Assembly (NCBI RefSeq): GCF_003610555.1
Contig: NZ_RAPQ01000008.1
Span: 124,001 to 188,000, forward strand
Source of the DNA: Marinifilum flexuosum
Lineage (GTDB): Bacteria > Bacteroidota > Bacteroidia > Bacteroidales > Marinifilaceae
Direction of reading: 5' to 3'
Length of the DNA stretch: 64,000 bases
Shown here: in pieces, positions 62,792 to 64,000 of the stretch
Layout of the letters: every line of letters begins with the position of its first letter
Numbering within the stretch: the stretch's first letter is position 1
Notes under the pieces: model-generated
Database searches by the model: none
What the model was told of the DNA's origin: nothing
The model's input: the letters and a program-made list of their open reading frames with translations, nothing else
Translations under genes and position numbers: made by a program

Positions 62792-63637
62792 ATGAAGAAA
62801 TCGATATTCTTATTCTTGCTTTTTGCTTCGATGATTACTTCCTGTCATCAAGCTGATAAGTCAAATGGAATTTCAGCTTTTTCTGAAATGGCCGATGAGG
62901 AAATGATCCCTATCACACGACAGCAAGGTGGTGCACCGCTAATGCCTATAGACAACAAGGAAGTCGTAAAAAAGAAAATCATAAAAGATGGAAGAATCGG
63001 TCTAAAGGTTACAAATGTTGATGCTGCCAAGGCAAGAGTCGATTCTATTGTGAAATTATACGGTGCGTATTATTCCAATGAAAACTTGAATAATACAGAT
63101 TGGGAAACCACTTATAGCTTAACAGTTAGAATTCCTTCTGTGCATTTTGAAAGTTTTATAAGTGCAATTGAACAGGGTAAGGGAGAGGTTTTGTATAAAG
63201 AAATTGATGCCAGAGATGTAACGGAACAGTTTATTGATTTGGAAACAAGACTTCAGAACAAACGAGCGTATGCGAAGAAATATAAGGACCTGTTAAAAAG
63301 GGCAAAAACTGTAAAGGAAATACTGGAAATAGAAGAGAAAATTCGTCGCATAGAAGAGGAAATTGAAAGCACATCGGGTCGATTGAAGTATTTAGGTGAT
63401 TTGGTTGATTACAGTACACTTACCCTAAACATTCACAAGAAAAAAGACTTTAAATACAATCCAGCTAAACGTGACAAATTCTCAGAAAGAATCAAGCAAT
63501 CCTTATCGAAAGGATGGTATGGATTTGTTGAGTTCCTATTAGACCTGGTAATGATTTGGCCATTCTGGATTATAGTTGTCTTGATTATCTATTTCTTTAA
63601 AAAACTGAGAAGAAAGAAAAAACAAAATAAAGAGTAG
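62792..63637 (+). CDS. DUF4349-domain lipoprotein with C-terminal membrane anchor
   Basis: 281 residues. Lipoprotein signal (FLFLLFASMITSC), then the DUF4349 domain: KIIKDGRIGLKVTNVDAAKA, LTVRIPSVHFESFISAIEQG, RDVTEQFIDLETRLQNKRAY, a coiled coil (ILEIEEKIRRIEEEIESTSG) and YSTLTLNIHKK. It ends with a membrane helix (IWPFWIIVVLIIYFF) and a Lys/Arg-rich tail. This is the normal order for the family, whose role in the envelope is unknown. Followed by a strong terminator. Confidence 0.9.
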   Translation: MKKSIFLFLLFASMITSCHQADKSNGISAFSEMADEEMIPITRQQGGAPLMPIDNKEVVKKKIIKDGRIGLKVTNVDAAKARVDSIVKLYGAYYSNENLNNTDWETTYSLTVRIPSVHFESFISAIEQGKGEVLYKEIDARDVTEQFIDLETRLQNKRAYAKKYKDLLKRAKTVKEILEIEEKIRRIEEEIESTSGRLKYLGDLVDYSTLTLNIHKKKDFKYNPAKRDKFSERIKQSLSKGWYGFVEFLLDLVMIWPFWIIVVLIIYFFKKLRRKKKQNKE

Positions 63638-63646
63638 TTCAACAAG

Positions 63647-63675
63647 TTGCTAAGCATTTTCTAAATGCTTAGCAA
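63647..63675 (+). terminator. Terminator of the DUF4349 gene
   Basis: 13-bp perfect stem TTGCTAAGCATTT / AAATGCTTAGCAA with a three-base loop, then TCTTTATATTT. Confidence 0.85.
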
Positions 63676-63840
63676 CGTCTTTATATTTACAAGAAATCAG
63701 CCCTAATCATAAAGCATCATAATGATCTGCGTCTAAATCATTCCTCATAACAGCTAATTGCCAATTCAAAATAAAATTCATTTTCAGATAGGGTATTCTT
63801 TCATTTAATCATCATACTAATACACACAAAACACAAAAAG

Positions 63841-64000
63841 ATGAAGAGACTACCTATTATTCTGATCTTTCTGGGGGTATTTATGGTATCCTGTCAGCAA
63901 AAGACTACAAAAAATGATGCATCTCAAGTATCTGAAACTGAAAAGAAAGTTGAGTATCCGAAAGTAGTGAAATTTCCATCTTTGGATTCTTTGATGATTA
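63841..64000 (+). CDS. Lipoprotein, N-terminal part only (cut by window edge)
   Basis: The 53 visible codons open with a clear lipoprotein signal (MKRLPIILIFLGVFMVSC) followed by a Lys/Thr-rich linker. VVKFPSLDSLMI at the end resembles the first strand of dienelactone-hydrolase-like alpha/beta hydrolases of Bacteroidetes, but that is only a hint. The gene continues beyond the window. Confidence 0.75.
   Translation, partial: MKRLPIILIFLGVFMVSCQQKTTKNDASQVSETEKKVEYPKVVKFPSLDSLMI

Overview
The window reads as chromosomal DNA of an AT-rich marine Bacteroidota, most likely a Marinilabiliales/Marinifilaceae-type bacterium (taxon is inference). Signs: perfect or near-perfect Bacteroidetes promoter boxes (TAnnTTTG, once with TTTG 19 bases upstream), many lipoprotein and outer-membrane-barrel products, HU-like proteins of the Bacteroides type, GH92 enzymes, and an F1 ATP synthase split over two sites (alpha and gamma at the left edge, beta and epsilon at 34.2-36.0 kb). 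No tRNA, rRNA, integrase, transposase, phage gene or CRISPR array was seen.

Layout. 0-1.7 kb: end of atpA, a heptamer-repeat hairpin, atpG. 1.8-13.3 kb: a same-strand alpha-mannoside module (GntR regulator, ROK sugar kinase, MFS permease, GH92, six-hairpin glycosidase, large phosphomannose isomerase, second GH92), bracketed by an identical 21-bp direct repeat and richer in G+C than its surroundings. 13.4-21.5 kb: minus-strand envelope genes (S41 protease plus barrel protein, TraB-like lipoprotein overlapping an alpha/beta hydrolase, membrane AraC regulator, zinc ribbon, CsgG-like protein, barrel protein). 22-27 kb: LuxR-type response regulator with a TPR sensor kinase, an HU-like/DUF4469 protein, another LuxR protein. 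27-28.2 kb: four copies of a TACCCC...GGGGTA palindromic repeat around and inside the 3' end of a DUF559 nuclease gene. 28.3-38 kb: Na/Pi cotransporter, RND exporter, polyprenyl synthase, atpDC, GT9, glutathione peroxidase.

38-50.5 kb is mostly one minus-strand envelope-modification locus: OmpR-type regulator, two paralogous sensor kinases, ArnC/RgtE-like GT2, two-repeat LAB_N protein, ArnT-like transferase, UDP-glucuronate-4-epimerase-like protein, small secreted protein, Fe-S membrane protein, and an LTA-synthase-type phosphotransferase. An identical 18-bp direct-repeat operator (two TGTTAGA, 11 bases apart) lies before both the GT2 gene and the phosphotransferase gene, so I predict one two-component regulon for decorating LPS/lipid A with a uronic acid and a phospho group. 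50.5-64 kb: serine hydrolase, BrkB protein, a second kinase-regulator pair with a PmrA-like box, M81 peptidase and several lipoproteins.

Short repeats are prominent: degenerate heptamer arrays that begin at or right after the stop codon of four genes, and a REP-like double hairpin ending in GGGTG present four times. The most noteworthy systems are the DUF559/repeat association, the predicted lipid A decoration regulon and the repeat-bracketed mannoside island.
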